Shown here in pieces: positions 49,352 to 57,826 of a stretch of DNA of 64,000 nt. A program made the position numbers and the translations under genes. Source of the DNA: UBA11663 sp049616325 (GTDB lineage Bacteria > Bacteroidota > Bacteroidia > Flavobacteriales_D > Sanyastnellaceae); contig JBMZHG010000001.1 of assembly GCA_049616325.1 (NCBI GenBank), forward strand, positions 1 to 64,000. The letters are read 5' to 3'. Position 1 is the first letter of the stretch. Every line of letters starts with the position of its first letter. The notes below the pieces were generated by a model. It saw only the letters and a program-made list of their open reading frames with translations. It searched no databases and was not told the DNA's origin.

Positions 49352-50401
49352 TCAGCTGAAGAGGAGCGTCAAATCGCGCCCCTCCACCACATACAGGAAC
49401 ACCACAAGCAACACAGAGACCACCAGCCCGATGGTGGCTTTTCCAAGGTCGGAGAAGACCATGGTGGCGACGTTTCGACCGTCCACCTTCGTTTCTTCAA
49501 GACGCATGCGAAGGGCCACTTCGCGTCCTGCCAACATGCCCAAAAACACCCATGTCGTGCTCATGGGGATCTTGGCCCCAATCCCCAGCATGTCAAATTT
49601 GAAAAGCAGCAGCACAAGGCCGTAGAAAAAGTCGATGAAGGTGGCCGACCGAATGTCCTGCGTGTTCGTCTTGACGCGAACGATTTCCTGAATCTTTCCG
49701 CCTCGCCGGTAAAAGATGTAACCAAGCATGGCCAAAAGCGTGACCAGCGCAAAGGCGAACGTCCCAACGCCAACTTCCCTCGGATCGCCCAAATAGACCA
49801 TGATGTTCACCAAATCTTGCGTCAGCCACTGGCTCCACAAGAACCCTGTGGACGTCCATTGCAAAGCTGTCCAGAAATTGCGATTGGTCCACAGCCCGTG
49901 GTCCTCCCCCTCGAACGGATGACGCATGAAGAGCCGCTCGGTCACCCGGCTCAACAACACAAAGGCAAAGATGGCAAACGTGAACGCAACCCCGTACCCG
50001 CCCAAGCTTTTGATGAGCATTTGAGGCAGCGCCTTGGGCGCAAAAAACGTCAGCACCAGAAAGGTGGTGCTTACAGGAATGCCCAGCCGGGTGATGAATA
50101 GCAACGCGAGAGGAGGCAAGACGTACCACGCACTGATGGTCGGAAAAACCTGACCGTCCTTGAAGATGCCGTCGTATTTCCCGAAGGTCAAATCGTCTCC
50201 CTTGCCCCCCAAATATTCTCCATACCCGAGGTATCCCAAGGTGACAACCACCGCCATGATGCCTCCTGCAAACAACCACAAATGCCACCACTTTCGACGC
50301 TCGTTTGACACCAGGAATGTTCCCAAAGTTTGGATGCTGTCATTTCCCACCACCGAATAAGCAGCGAGGGCAAAACCGAGCAGGGCAAATAGGGATTCCA
50401 C
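49352..50401 (-). CDS. PiT family inorganic phosphate transporter
   Basis: About 350 residues with many hydrophobic segments and the two inverted PiT signatures: VVGNDSIQTLGTFLVSN near the N-terminus and GIGAKIPMSTTWVFLGMLAGRE near the C-terminus. Likely H+- or Na+-coupled phosphate (metal-phosphate) symport. The start is uncertain: GTG 50401 immediately precedes the first membrane segment. An ATG at 50515 would add 38 residues of hydrophilic sequence and overlap the upstream LuxE-like gene. A second, unrelated phosphate transporter lies at 52-53.7 kb. Confidence 0.85.
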   Translation of the reverse strand: MESLFALLGFALAAYSVVGNDSIQTLGTFLVSNERRKWWHLWLFAGGIMAVVVTLGYLGYGEYLGGKGDDLTFGKYDGIFKDGQVFPTISAWYVLPPLALLFITRLGIPVSTTFLVLTFFAPKALPQMLIKSLGGYGVAFTFAIFAFVLLSRVTERLFMRHPFEGEDHGLWTNRNFWTALQWTSTGFLWSQWLTQDLVNIMVYLGDPREVGVGTFAFALVTLLAMLGYIFYRRGGKIQEIVRVKTNTQDIRSATFIDFFYGLVLLLFKFDMLGIGAKIPMSTTWVFLGMLAGREVALRMRLEETKVDGRNVATMVFSDLGKATIGLVVSVLLVVFLYVVEGRDLTLLFS

Positions 50402-50468
50402 GGTGTTGCAGTTGCGGCCGCAAGATGCCCCACGATTGTCAGTCTGCCAACGAAATCGAGCATTGAAT

Positions 50469-51542
50469 TCACGGAGCAGCCAAGAGACTGCAACCACGCA
50501 CCTCTGCTTCGTCATTGCGCCCCATCAACTTCAGTCCCTTCTCCGTGGCTTGTGCCGCATCTCCAGTGGCCAAGAATGCACAACTGTGCACGTTTGCCAA
50601 GTCCAGCACATCCAAACGTCCGGTTTCACCGGGGTTGGCCAAAGCTCGGGGATCCCGTGATTCCCGTACGATGGGGTGCACCCAGTCGGGAAAGCGATGA
50701 TGCTCCCCGTCCGTGGCGTATCCCTGAGACAACATTTCTGTCATTCCGTACTCTGAGGCCACGCGAATGCGCGGAAGTACGGCTCGAATTCGAGCGTGGA
50801 CCTCTTCGCGGATGGGCTCCACCTCTCGGCCTTTCATGCCGCCCGTTTCCATCAACGTCACTTCCCCCCAGGGGATGTTTTGCAGCCATTCTGGACGGCT
50901 TTTCAATTCCTCCGTCCAGTCCAAAATCGCCCAAGTCACTCCGAAAAGGACCAATGGACGGCGGCCGGGGGTGGCGGCCCAGGATTGAATTTGGGATTGA
51001 AGTGCCTTGTGGTCGTGCATCAGCATGCCGCCGTCGTGTCCATCCGATCGATGCATGAAATGCGAAACCATGGCGAGCAACGAGGCGTCTTCTCGCCCCA
51101 AGTAGCCGGGGAGCAAGCCCAACCACGAATGCGATTCGACTCCACGATCCCAAACGGCAGACCACGCCAATTCCGTCACCTTCTGGTACCACAACATGCC
51201 TTTGGAATCCAGCTCGTGGGTCGCCCGAAGCGTCGTCGACGTGGTTCCTGAACTGCGAAAACTGTGGCAAGGCTCCCAAGTCCCGGAACGAACTGGGTGA
51301 AATTTGAAGATCTCGACGGGCATGCACGGAATGTCTTGAGTTCGAGAAACGGCGTCAGGGTTCACGGCCAGCGAATGGACAAACGACCGGTACGTGGGGT
51401 TGTGGGTCGCTTGCCAACGAAACAGCGCCAACGCACATTCCTCCCATGGGGCTCCCTCCGGGTTCTCCATCCAAGCACCAAGCATACCTCGAACCTCGTC
51501 GAGCGTCGCATCCGTTCCCCAACCGTGAAAGCGCCGAGCCAT
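50469..51542 (-). CDS. LuxE-like acyl-protein synthetase domain protein
   Basis: 357 residues. The architecture is that of the LuxE/acyl-protein synthetase family, adenylate-forming enzymes that activate fatty acids: PCMPVEIFKFHPVRSG, CHSFRSSGTTST (phosphate-binding Ser/Gly loop), TLMETGGMKGRE, ASEYGMTEMLSQGY (the adenylation YGxTE motif), GRLDVLDLANVHSCAFLATGD. No LuxC/LuxD or luciferase gene is nearby, so bioluminescence is not implied. Activation of a surface-lipid or polysaccharide acyl group is possible. The promoter-like GAACTTTG ends 4 bases before the ATG. Confidence 0.82.
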   Translation of the reverse strand: MARRFHGWGTDATLDEVRGMLGAWMENPEGAPWEECALALFRWQATHNPTYRSFVHSLAVNPDAVSRTQDIPCMPVEIFKFHPVRSGTWEPCHSFRSSGTTSTTLRATHELDSKGMLWYQKVTELAWSAVWDRGVESHSWLGLLPGYLGREDASLLAMVSHFMHRSDGHDGGMLMHDHKALQSQIQSWAATPGRRPLVLFGVTWAILDWTEELKSRPEWLQNIPWGEVTLMETGGMKGREVEPIREEVHARIRAVLPRIRVASEYGMTEMLSQGYATDGEHHRFPDWVHPIVRESRDPRALANPGETGRLDVLDLANVHSCAFLATGDAAQATEKGLKLMGRNDEAEVRGCSLLAAP

Positions 51543-51546
51543 GCCA

Positions 51547-51554
51547 CAAAGTTC
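51547..51554 (-). promoter_or_regulatory. -7-like box (GAACTTTG) of the LuxE-like gene
   Basis: One mismatch to TAnnTTTG, ending 4 bases before ATG 51542. Confidence 0.45.
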
Positions 51555-51575
51555 GGAACTCTTCGGTCATCGACG

Positions 51576-51583
51576 TAAGTTTG
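51576..51583 (+). promoter_or_regulatory. -7 box (TAAGTTTG) of the small lipoprotein gene
   Basis: Perfect TAnnTTTG ending 4 bases before ATG 51588. The two divergent start codons are only 45 bases apart. Confidence 0.65.
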
Positions 51584-51587
51584 GGAC

Positions 51588-52076
51588 ATGAGACGCATGT
51601 GGTTTTGGGGAATGATGGGCACCGTACTCGGATTCGATACGGGATGTCTGCCTGACCCCAACTACCCCGACGAACCGACCTTGGCCTTTGAGCAACTCGA
51701 CCCCAGATCGGACGGGACTGCCAAGCTCATCCTTGGGTTTACAGACGGCGACGGCAACGTGGGACTGACTCAAGCCGACACCCTCCCTCCGTTCTGCGCC
51801 ACTTGCGAACACCACTTCAATTTGGTTGGCGAATACCAGGAATGGGATGGGGGAGAATGGGTTGTTCCGACGTTGCTTGTCCCCTATGCCTACAGGGTGC
51901 CTGTGGCGACACCTACGGGTTCAAGTCCCGCATTGGATGGCACGATTGAAGTGGAATTGACCTCGTGGTACCTTTTCGGAACCGAAGCCGACTCGGTGAG
52001 GTTTGCTTGGACCCTTTGGGACCGAGACCTCAACCCCAGCAACGAAGCAGTCACAACGGCGGTTGCCGTCCCTTAA
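51588..52076 (+). CDS. Putative lipoprotein of unknown function
   Basis: 162 residues. The N-terminus MRRMWFWGMMGTVLGFDTGC looks like a lipoprotein signal with an imperfect lipobox (DTGC). The sequence YPDEPTLAFEQLD...LILGFTDGDGNVGLTQADT is the pattern of a common Bacteroidota lipoprotein group whose role I do not know. A FCATCEHH segment (Cys-x-x-Cys-x-His-His) near residue 70 could bind a metal. Its stop overlaps the end of the converging Na/Pi cotransporter gene by four bases. Confidence 0.75.
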   Translation: MRRMWFWGMMGTVLGFDTGCLPDPNYPDEPTLAFEQLDPRSDGTAKLILGFTDGDGNVGLTQADTLPPFCATCEHHFNLVGEYQEWDGGEWVVPTLLVPYAYRVPVATPTGSSPALDGTIEVELTSWYLFGTEADSVRFAWTLWDRDLNPSNEAVTTAVAVP

Positions 52077-53737
52077 TCTTCTTCCCCCCAAGCTCCTGAC
52101 AACTGGGAACTCACGTGTGCCACCCGGTCGCCGCACTCTTCGAGCGCGGAAATGAGCTCGTTGTAAAGCACGCCACTGGATGCTGGGTACTTGCCTCGCT
52201 CCACGTCCTTCAAGTGCTTTTCACGGAGGCGATCGCGCAAGGCATTGATTTTTCCTTCCACTTCAGCCACCGCCTCCAAATCCACGGACGTCGACTTTAG
52301 CTGGTTGTCCATGACTTGAATGGCTTCCTTGAGCAGTCCCAACATCTGAAGCACGTTGCTGCGTTGACGCGGCATGAAATACACCCCTTCCCTTTCCTTG
52401 GTCTCCAACTGCAACGCCATGTTCAGGAGCATGTCACCCACCCGTTCAAAGTCCGGATTGATGGCAGACAACGCAGCCAGCCGCCCGCTCAGCTCTGGGC
52501 TGAGTTCCTGTTGAGCCACGCCCGACAGTTTCGCGTTGATTGTTTGTTCGATGCGGTCGGTACGTTCTTCCCATTTGGCCACGTGATTCAACACGTCCGT
52601 GCGGTCTGCGGGTTCCAAAATGCCAAACAATTCTTCCACTCCTTGCACCATTCGCTTCAAAAGGGAGGCGCTGCGGCGGAAGTCGTTTTGGACTTCTTCC
52701 AAGCTGAGCCGCGCGTCGACGATTCGACCAGGAATTGGGGTGGTCGTATCACCTTCCATGTCCTCCACCCAAACCAATTTCTTGGACAACTTCACCAACG
52801 GATCAATGAAAAGCCCCATCACAAGGCCGTTGAGCACGTTGAACGCCGTGTGGAACATCGCTAGCGCGTAACCGTTGCGCACGTCGTCCGTCTCAGCGGC
52901 AGAAAACACGTTGGTCAAAATGTCCGCCATGACCGGCACAAGACCAATCATCCACAGCACTCCGAAGGCATTGATTAGGAAGTGAATTCGAGCCACCCGC
53001 TTTGCCGCACGGTTGCCAACCACGGCCGCCAAGTTGGCCGTCAGGGTGGTACCCACGTTTTCACCGAGTACCATGGCGAGCGCACTTTCAAGCCCAATCA
53101 AACCGGAAACCATGGCCGCCAACGTCAAGGCCGTTGCCGCAGAGGAAGATTGAATGAGTGCGGTCAGCGTCGCGCCAATGAGCAGAAAAAGCACGTTGTG
53201 CCCAATCCCCCCGCTGCCGTCAGGAAAGATGGACGTGAAGAGCTCGCGGGCGCCCACGCTTTCCATTTGGCCTTTGAGCAACCCCAAACCAATGAACAGG
53301 AGTGCAAAGCCAATCATGATGTTGGCTGCCTGACGCGGCAACCGACGCTCCATCAAGAGGAGTGGGACGGCCAAACCCGCAATGGGCAACGCCATGTCGC
53401 TGAGGGAAAATCCGCCCAACGACAAGACGATGAGCCACGCCGTGATGGTCGTGCCAATGTTGGCACCAAACAACACCCCCACCGATTCGCGAATGGTCAG
53501 CAGCCCGGCGTTCACCAAACTCACGAGCGTCACGGTGACGGCTGAACTCGACTGGAGCAGGCTCGTGACAAACAGGCCTGTCATGGTGCCGACCCACGTG
53601 CTCTGGGTAATGCTCGACAGAAATTCTCGAAACGACGTTGCAGAAACACGTCGAATGGCATCACTCAAGGTCCGCATTCCAAACAGGAACACCCCCAAGC
53701 CTCCCAGCACACTCAACAACCACTTGATCCAAATCAT
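52073..53737 (-). CDS. Na/Pi cotransporter family protein with PhoU-like domain
   Basis: About 554 residues. Two Na/Pi-cotransporter repeats with the QSSS signatures: TSLLQSSSAVTVTLVSLVNAGLLT in the first and TALIQSSSAATALTLAAMV in the second; GANIGTTITAWLIVL and GENVGTTLTANLAAV are the paired inner motifs. The C-terminal 190 residues are helical and PhoU-like. Probable Na+-dependent phosphate uptake or export. ATG 53737 follows TATCTTTC by five bases. An ATG at 53767 lies inside the preceding terminator and is rejected. Confidence 0.93.
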   Translation of the reverse strand: MIWIKWLLSVLGGLGVFLFGMRTLSDAIRRVSATSFREFLSSITQSTWVGTMTGLFVTSLLQSSSAVTVTLVSLVNAGLLTIRESVGVLFGANIGTTITAWLIVLSLGGFSLSDMALPIAGLAVPLLLMERRLPRQAANIMIGFALLFIGLGLLKGQMESVGARELFTSIFPDGSGGIGHNVLFLLIGATLTALIQSSSAATALTLAAMVSGLIGLESALAMVLGENVGTTLTANLAAVVGNRAAKRVARIHFLINAFGVLWMIGLVPVMADILTNVFSAAETDDVRNGYALAMFHTAFNVLNGLVMGLFIDPLVKLSKKLVWVEDMEGDTTTPIPGRIVDARLSLEEVQNDFRRSASLLKRMVQGVEELFGILEPADRTDVLNHVAKWEERTDRIEQTINAKLSGVAQQELSPELSGRLAALSAINPDFERVGDMLLNMALQLETKEREGVYFMPRQRSNVLQMLGLLKEAIQVMDNQLKSTSVDLEAVAEVEGKINALRDRLREKHLKDVERGKYPASSGVLYNELISALEECGDRVAHVSSQLSGAWGEED

Positions 53738-53740
53738 CGC

Positions 53741-53778
53741 GAGAAAGATAAAAGAAGGGCGCCTCATGGGCGCCCTTC
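53741..53778 (-). terminator. Terminator of the 1340-residue protein gene
   Basis: Ten-base-pair stem GAAGGGCGCC/GGCGCCCTTC (53754-53763 with 53769-53778) and a T-rich tail on the minus strand. The tail contains the promoter box of the next gene. Confidence 0.8.
53743..53750 (-). promoter_or_regulatory. -7-like box (TATCTTTC) of the Na/Pi cotransporter gene
   Basis: One mismatch to TAnnTTTG, ending 5 bases before ATG 53737. It lies within the T-rich tail of the upstream gene's terminator. Confidence 0.55.
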
Positions 53779-53803
53779 CTGATTGCTTTCGTGTTGCCTC
53801 GAA

Positions 53804-56800
53804 TTAGAAGGGACAGACCGCTCCGAAGTCCACGAGGAAGATCAAAAGGTCCGCCGTGGTGGTGGATCCGTCGCCGTTCAAATCGGAAGGGCAAGGGTTG
53901 GACACCGAGAACGTGCACGATCCGTCGTCCTGTGTCGCTCCAGCCGTGAAGTTGTCTGCATCGGCGTACGTGCAACCCGTGCAGTCGTAAGTGCACTGGC
54001 TTTCGTCGCCCAGCAACGCGCTGGCGTTGAAGTTGCACGCATTGGGGTTGTTGCAGCCAAAGGCGGACGAGTTGGCCGCACCCGGCGTACCGTTGTCCAC
54101 CCATGACGCTTGCCAGTTGCCGCCGAAATCGTTGCCGTTGCCGACCGGAGTCGTCAAGTACGCCTCCAAGACCTCAGGGATGTACTCCAACGTTGCACAG
54201 CCTCCGTTGGGGCTTTCAATCCAGTTGTTGCCCAAGATGCCTTGTGCATCAGAAGGCCAAACACCAGAATTCGCATACGTCACAGCATTCACCACGTTCC
54301 CGAAGGCATCGCGGAGGGACAACGCCTCCCCAGAGTTGCTGAAGTTTCCTTGGTCCATTTGGAACACCTGGTAGCCGTTGCCACTGTAGTTCGCAGTGCC
54401 TGCCTCTGACACCGTGATGACGATGAATTCTCCAGCAGCAATGCTTGTTCCTTCTGGGAAGGCCAAACCGAGCTGATCCAACCCACCTGCCGTGTTGTAG
54501 AATTCGAAACCAGAAAGATCTGCAGCCAAATCTCCAACGTTCACCAGTTCCACGAACTCGTAGTCGAAGTCCGCACCTTGGCTGTTGCAAGGGTTGTAAT
54601 GGATTTCGTTGATGAGGACGCTTGGCAACGTGTAGTAACACGTGGTGTTGTCTTCCAGAGTGGTGTTAGGGTTGTAGTTCAAGGCAGTCGGATCGGTGCA
54701 GCCTGTGATGACACATGAACCGTCATCCACCGTAGCAGAAGGATCGTAGTTGTCCGCCGAGGGGTCGGTGCATCCCGAAACGTTCGCACAAGAGCCGTCG
54801 TCTTCTGTCGCCAGGGCGTCGTAGTTAGGGAACGACGGGTCCGTGCAGCCAATTCGAGCGACGTCGGCTGTGTCACGTGGGCACAACTTCCAGTTGTTGT
54901 AGCTGAAGAAGTTGGGGCCGGTCACGCGGTAGTTGGCACCTTCTTCCACAATCGGGGTCATGACACCTGCCACGTCAGCGCTGTCGTTGATGGCGTTGTA
55001 CCCGAGTGCTGCAACCATGCCCGTGCCGGCGCCGTCGCTCAGGAGCCATTCTCCGTACGTGGCATTCAGGCTGGCAACCTCACCCGTGATTTGCACGAGG
55101 ACGCTTTCCCACTGCTCGTCGTTGATGGCTGAGGCCGCCAAGACCTCGGCAGCCGGAAGGGCGTTGCCCGAGGACTGCACGGTCGGAACCGCAGAAAGGA
55201 TTTGGCGCAAACCGTAGACCACGCTCACGTTTCCAGCCACTTCAACTTGGTCTCCAACAGCCACCCCGGAGCCGATGACCCAAATGGCGGAGTAAGCACC
55301 CGTGCCGTTTTGAATCGCGTACGAAGGCTGACCCGCCAAAGCGCTGTTGTTGCCGTAAACCGCCGTCACAATGCCCGAGGTCACGACAGAACCAGCGAAG
55401 TTGCCGCTGTGAATTTCTTGAATCGTGAGGTTGGGAATGAAGATGCATGAGCCGTCGTCTTCCGTCGCCGAGGGGTCGTAGTTGACTGCCCCGGGGTCCG
55501 TGCATCCCGTGTTGTCCACCGCGCATGCGCCAGCAAAGGAGTGAACGCCGAGGTTGGTCCAATCGTCTTGCGGGTTCAAAATCCATTCCGTGTCGATGTC
55601 GTTGGTTCCTGCACTGGTCGCCCAGTCGCCGCCGTTTCCGGTAGACACGCCGGGCTTGCGAACGAGGGTCGCATTCTGAGTTGCGTTCAGGACACCTGCC
55701 ACAGCAAAGCCTGAGCCGGGGTCTGCGCCAAGATTTCCAATCATGTCGACGATGGTCGTGTCACCGCCGGTGATTTGGGCCAACGCGAACGTGTCGTCGC
55801 CGTTGCTGAGGTAGGTGTACGTCATTCCTGCCTGGGCGAGGATGACGGGATCCGCGGAGGGGTGAGCCACAATGAACGTTCCGCCGGGAGCCACTTGCGA
55901 GCCTGCGGGGAAGTTGAACGTCCAGTAATCGAAATTGTCCGTGACGTACGTCGACGCTCCCAAATCGTCGCACCCGTTGCTGCAATTCGCAAAGGTGTAT
56001 TCGTCCAAGAAGATGGGCGAAGACGTGGGGTTGTAGAGCTCCATGTACTTGTTGTTCGACGAACCTTCCGCGTATTCGGAGATGAAGAGTCCGCACTCAC
56101 CACCAACGTATTCGCAGCTACCGTCATCCAACGAAGCCAGGTCGTTGTAGTTGGCTGCTCCTGAGTCTGTGCAGCCGAACAACAACACGTCTGCCGCATC
56201 GCGTGGCTGGATTTTGTACGCGCCAAACGAGTAATCGAGTGCCCCCGTCAACTGCAAATCGTTGCCCAGCGCCACGAGGCCCGCATCTATGGCATCGAAA
56301 CCCGCGTCGTCCGCAGCCACTTCGCCTGATCCGTCCGACAGGGCCCATTCGCCATAGCCCAAACTCGGGTTGGTGACGGCCCCGGACACTTGCACAAGCA
56401 CCCCTTCCCAAGGCTCCGTTCCGGCCTCAGCCGTGCTGAGAGACTCCGCTGCAGGCAAATCGTTGCCCTGGCTCTGAATCACCACGGCAGGGTTCGAGAT
56501 TTGGGTTTTGCCAAAGTATTCCGAAACGGCACCGCTGACCTCGATTTGGTCGCCCAATTGAACCGGCACGTCCGGAGCGTACAACCACAATCCGCTGTAG
56601 GCTCCTTGACCGTCCTGAATGCTGACGTTGTTGCCGTAAACCCCCGTGACCACACCGGATGTCACCACCGTGCTGTCCGTGAAGATTTCCGTTTCCTGGC
56701 CAAGTTGAATGTCAGAAATGCTCGTGAGAGTCACCACCAAGCACGAACCGTCGTCGTAATCCGCAGCAGGGTTGTAATTCGCCGCTGCCGCGTTCGTGCA

Positions 56801-57826
56801 ACCGCCGGTTCCCACGGTGACGGTGCCCACCATGCCGAGGGCAGCGTGCGAGCCGACGGAACAGTCGTACGTGTAGACTCCAGGAACCGTGAAGGTGAAC
56901 GAGCCGATGCATACGCCTGCTGCGTCTCCCATCACGGGGCTGAAGAAAAAGGCCTCTGGGTTGCCGAAAGACAGGCCCGTTTGGGTGTCCACGTCGCCGT
57001 TGGCGTTGTGGTTGCCTCCCAGGTTGGTCCAAACCACCGTTTGGCCCACTTCAATGTTGAGGTCCTGGGGAACGAATTGAAAGCTGCTTGATTCCACAAC
57101 CACGCCATCCACGTTGCAAGGATTGTCGAACAAGCAACTGCCGTCGTCTTGCGTCGCCGTGGCGTCGTAGTTGGTCGCATTCGGGTTCGTACATCCCAAC
57201 ACCGCCGCTCCGCAGCCGTCAAATGCGTGCACACCCAGGTTGGTCCAGTCGTCTGAATCGAGTACAATCCACTCGCTGTCGTCGGCGTTGGTGCCTGCAC
57301 TGGTCACCCAGTCGCCGCCGTTGCCCGACTGAATCGAAGACTTTCGCACAAGGGTGTGGTTGGCCGTTCCGGCGGCAACGCCTGCGACGTCCCAGCCCGA
57401 ACCGGGGTCGCCGTTCCAATCTCCGACAGCGTCAATCTGCACAAAGTTGGTCTCGTCGCCTTGCACCAGCATGAACCCGTCGTCCCCGTTGCTGAGGTAG
57501 GTGAACAAGTGATCTGCCTCCGCCAAAATCGTCGGATCCGAAGAACCGTGAGCCACGATGTAAACGTCGCCAGGTGCCACTACTGCACCCTCGGGAAAGG
57601 CGTTCCAATATTCGTACTCGCCAACAACGCTGGGGGCGTTGCTCACGTTTGGAAACGCGTACCCGGCCAAGTCCACCGTGTTAGAGGTTGGGTTGTAAAT
57701 CTCCAAGTACTTGTTGTTGGAAGATCCTTCAGCGGCCTCCGAGAAAAAGAGGTTGTCGCATTGAGCCAGTGCCGATCCTGCTCCCAGAAAAAGGAAGGCT
57801 GCGGCGAGCCAAGTTGAAAAACGCAT
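53804..57826 (-). CDS. Large modular secreted protein: lamin-tail, cupredoxin, OB-like and DDGSC repeats, dockerin-like end
   Basis: 1340 residues with a signal peptide (MRFSTWLAAAFLFLGAGSALAQ). Approximate order: lamin-tail domain (23-200), DDGSC spacer, cupredoxin domain (233-340), spacer, OB-like domain (365-550), spacer, second lamin-tail (575-765), spacer, second OB-like domain (795-985), three spacers, third lamin-tail (1065-1250), two spacers, and a C-terminus PSDLNGDGSTTTADLLIFL that resembles half a dockerin. The cupredoxin keeps all type 1 copper ligands: His273, Cys322, His327, Met332. No T9SS type A or B sorting domain is seen, so the anchoring mode is open. Probably cell-surface or extracellular. 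Confidence 0.9.
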   Translation of the reverse strand: MRFSTWLAAAFLFLGAGSALAQCDNLFFSEAAEGSSNNKYLEIYNPTSNTVDLAGYAFPNVSNAPSVVGEYEYWNAFPEGAVVAPGDVYIVAHGSSDPTILAEADHLFTYLSNGDDGFMLVQGDETNFVQIDAVGDWNGDPGSGWDVAGVAAGTANHTLVRKSSIQSGNGGDWVTSAGTNADDSEWIVLDSDDWTNLGVHAFDGCGAAVLGCTNPNATNYDATATQDDGSCLFDNPCNVDGVVVESSSFQFVPQDLNIEVGQTVVWTNLGGNHNANGDVDTQTGLSFGNPEAFFFSPVMGDAAGVCIGSFTFTVPGVYTYDCSVGSHAALGMVGTVTVGTGGCTNAAAANYNPAADYDDGSCLVVTLTSISDIQLGQETEIFTDSTVVTSGVVTGVYGNNVSIQDGQGAYSGLWLYAPDVPVQLGDQIEVSGAVSEYFGKTQISNPAVVIQSQGNDLPAAESLSTAEAGTEPWEGVLVQVSGAVTNPSLGYGEWALSDGSGEVAADDAGFDAIDAGLVALGNDLQLTGALDYSFGAYKIQPRDAADVLLFGCTDSGAANYNDLASLDDGSCEYVGGECGLFISEYAEGSSNNKYMELYNPTSSPIFLDEYTFANCSNGCDDLGASTYVTDNFDYWTFNFPAGSQVAPGGTFIVAHPSADPVILAQAGMTYTYLSNGDDTFALAQITGGDTTIVDMIGNLGADPGSGFAVAGVLNATQNATLVRKPGVSTGNGGDWATSAGTNDIDTEWILNPQDDWTNLGVHSFAGACAVDNTGCTDPGAVNYDPSATEDDGSCIFIPNLTIQEIHSGNFAGSVVTSGIVTAVYGNNSALAGQPSYAIQNGTGAYSAIWVIGSGVAVGDQVEVAGNVSVVYGLRQILSAVPTVQSSGNALPAAEVLAASAINDEQWESVLVQITGEVASLNATYGEWLLSDGAGTGMVAALGYNAINDSADVAGVMTPIVEEGANYRVTGPNFFSYNNWKLCPRDTADVARIGCTDPSFPNYDALATEDDGSCANVSGCTDPSADNYDPSATVDDGSCVITGCTDPTALNYNPNTTLEDNTTCYYTLPSVLINEIHYNPCNSQGADFDYEFVELVNVGDLAADLSGFEFYNTAGGLDQLGLAFPEGTSIAAGEFIVITVSEAGTANYSGNGYQVFQMDQGNFSNSGEALSLRDAFGNVVNAVTYANSGVWPSDAQGILGNNWIESPNGGCATLEYIPEVLEAYLTTPVGNGNDFGGNWQASWVDNGTPGAANSSAFGCNNPNACNFNASALLGDESQCTYDCTGCTYADADNFTAGATQDDGSCTFSVSNPCPSDLNGDGSTTTADLLIFLVDFGAVCPF
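53890..57215 (-). repeat. Nine DDGSC spacer repeats inside the modular protein
   Basis: Units of about 25 residues, GCTxPxAxNYxxxATxDDGSC. Their Cys-terminal ends fall near 57138, 56746, 56119, 55449, 54790, 54718, 54655, 53998 and 53910. Two (near 54655 and 53998) have lost the exact DDGSC end. They separate the folded domains. Confidence 0.85.

Noticed and set aside
53738..53767. ATG 53767 as the start of the Na/Pi cotransporter
   Set aside because: It lies within the terminator hairpin of the upstream gene. ATG 53737 directly precedes the first membrane segment and fits the promoter box.
53890..57215. Regularly spaced similar sequences that could suggest a CRISPR array or satellite
   Set aside because: They are coding repeats (DDGSC spacers), in frame, diverged, and hundreds of bases apart.
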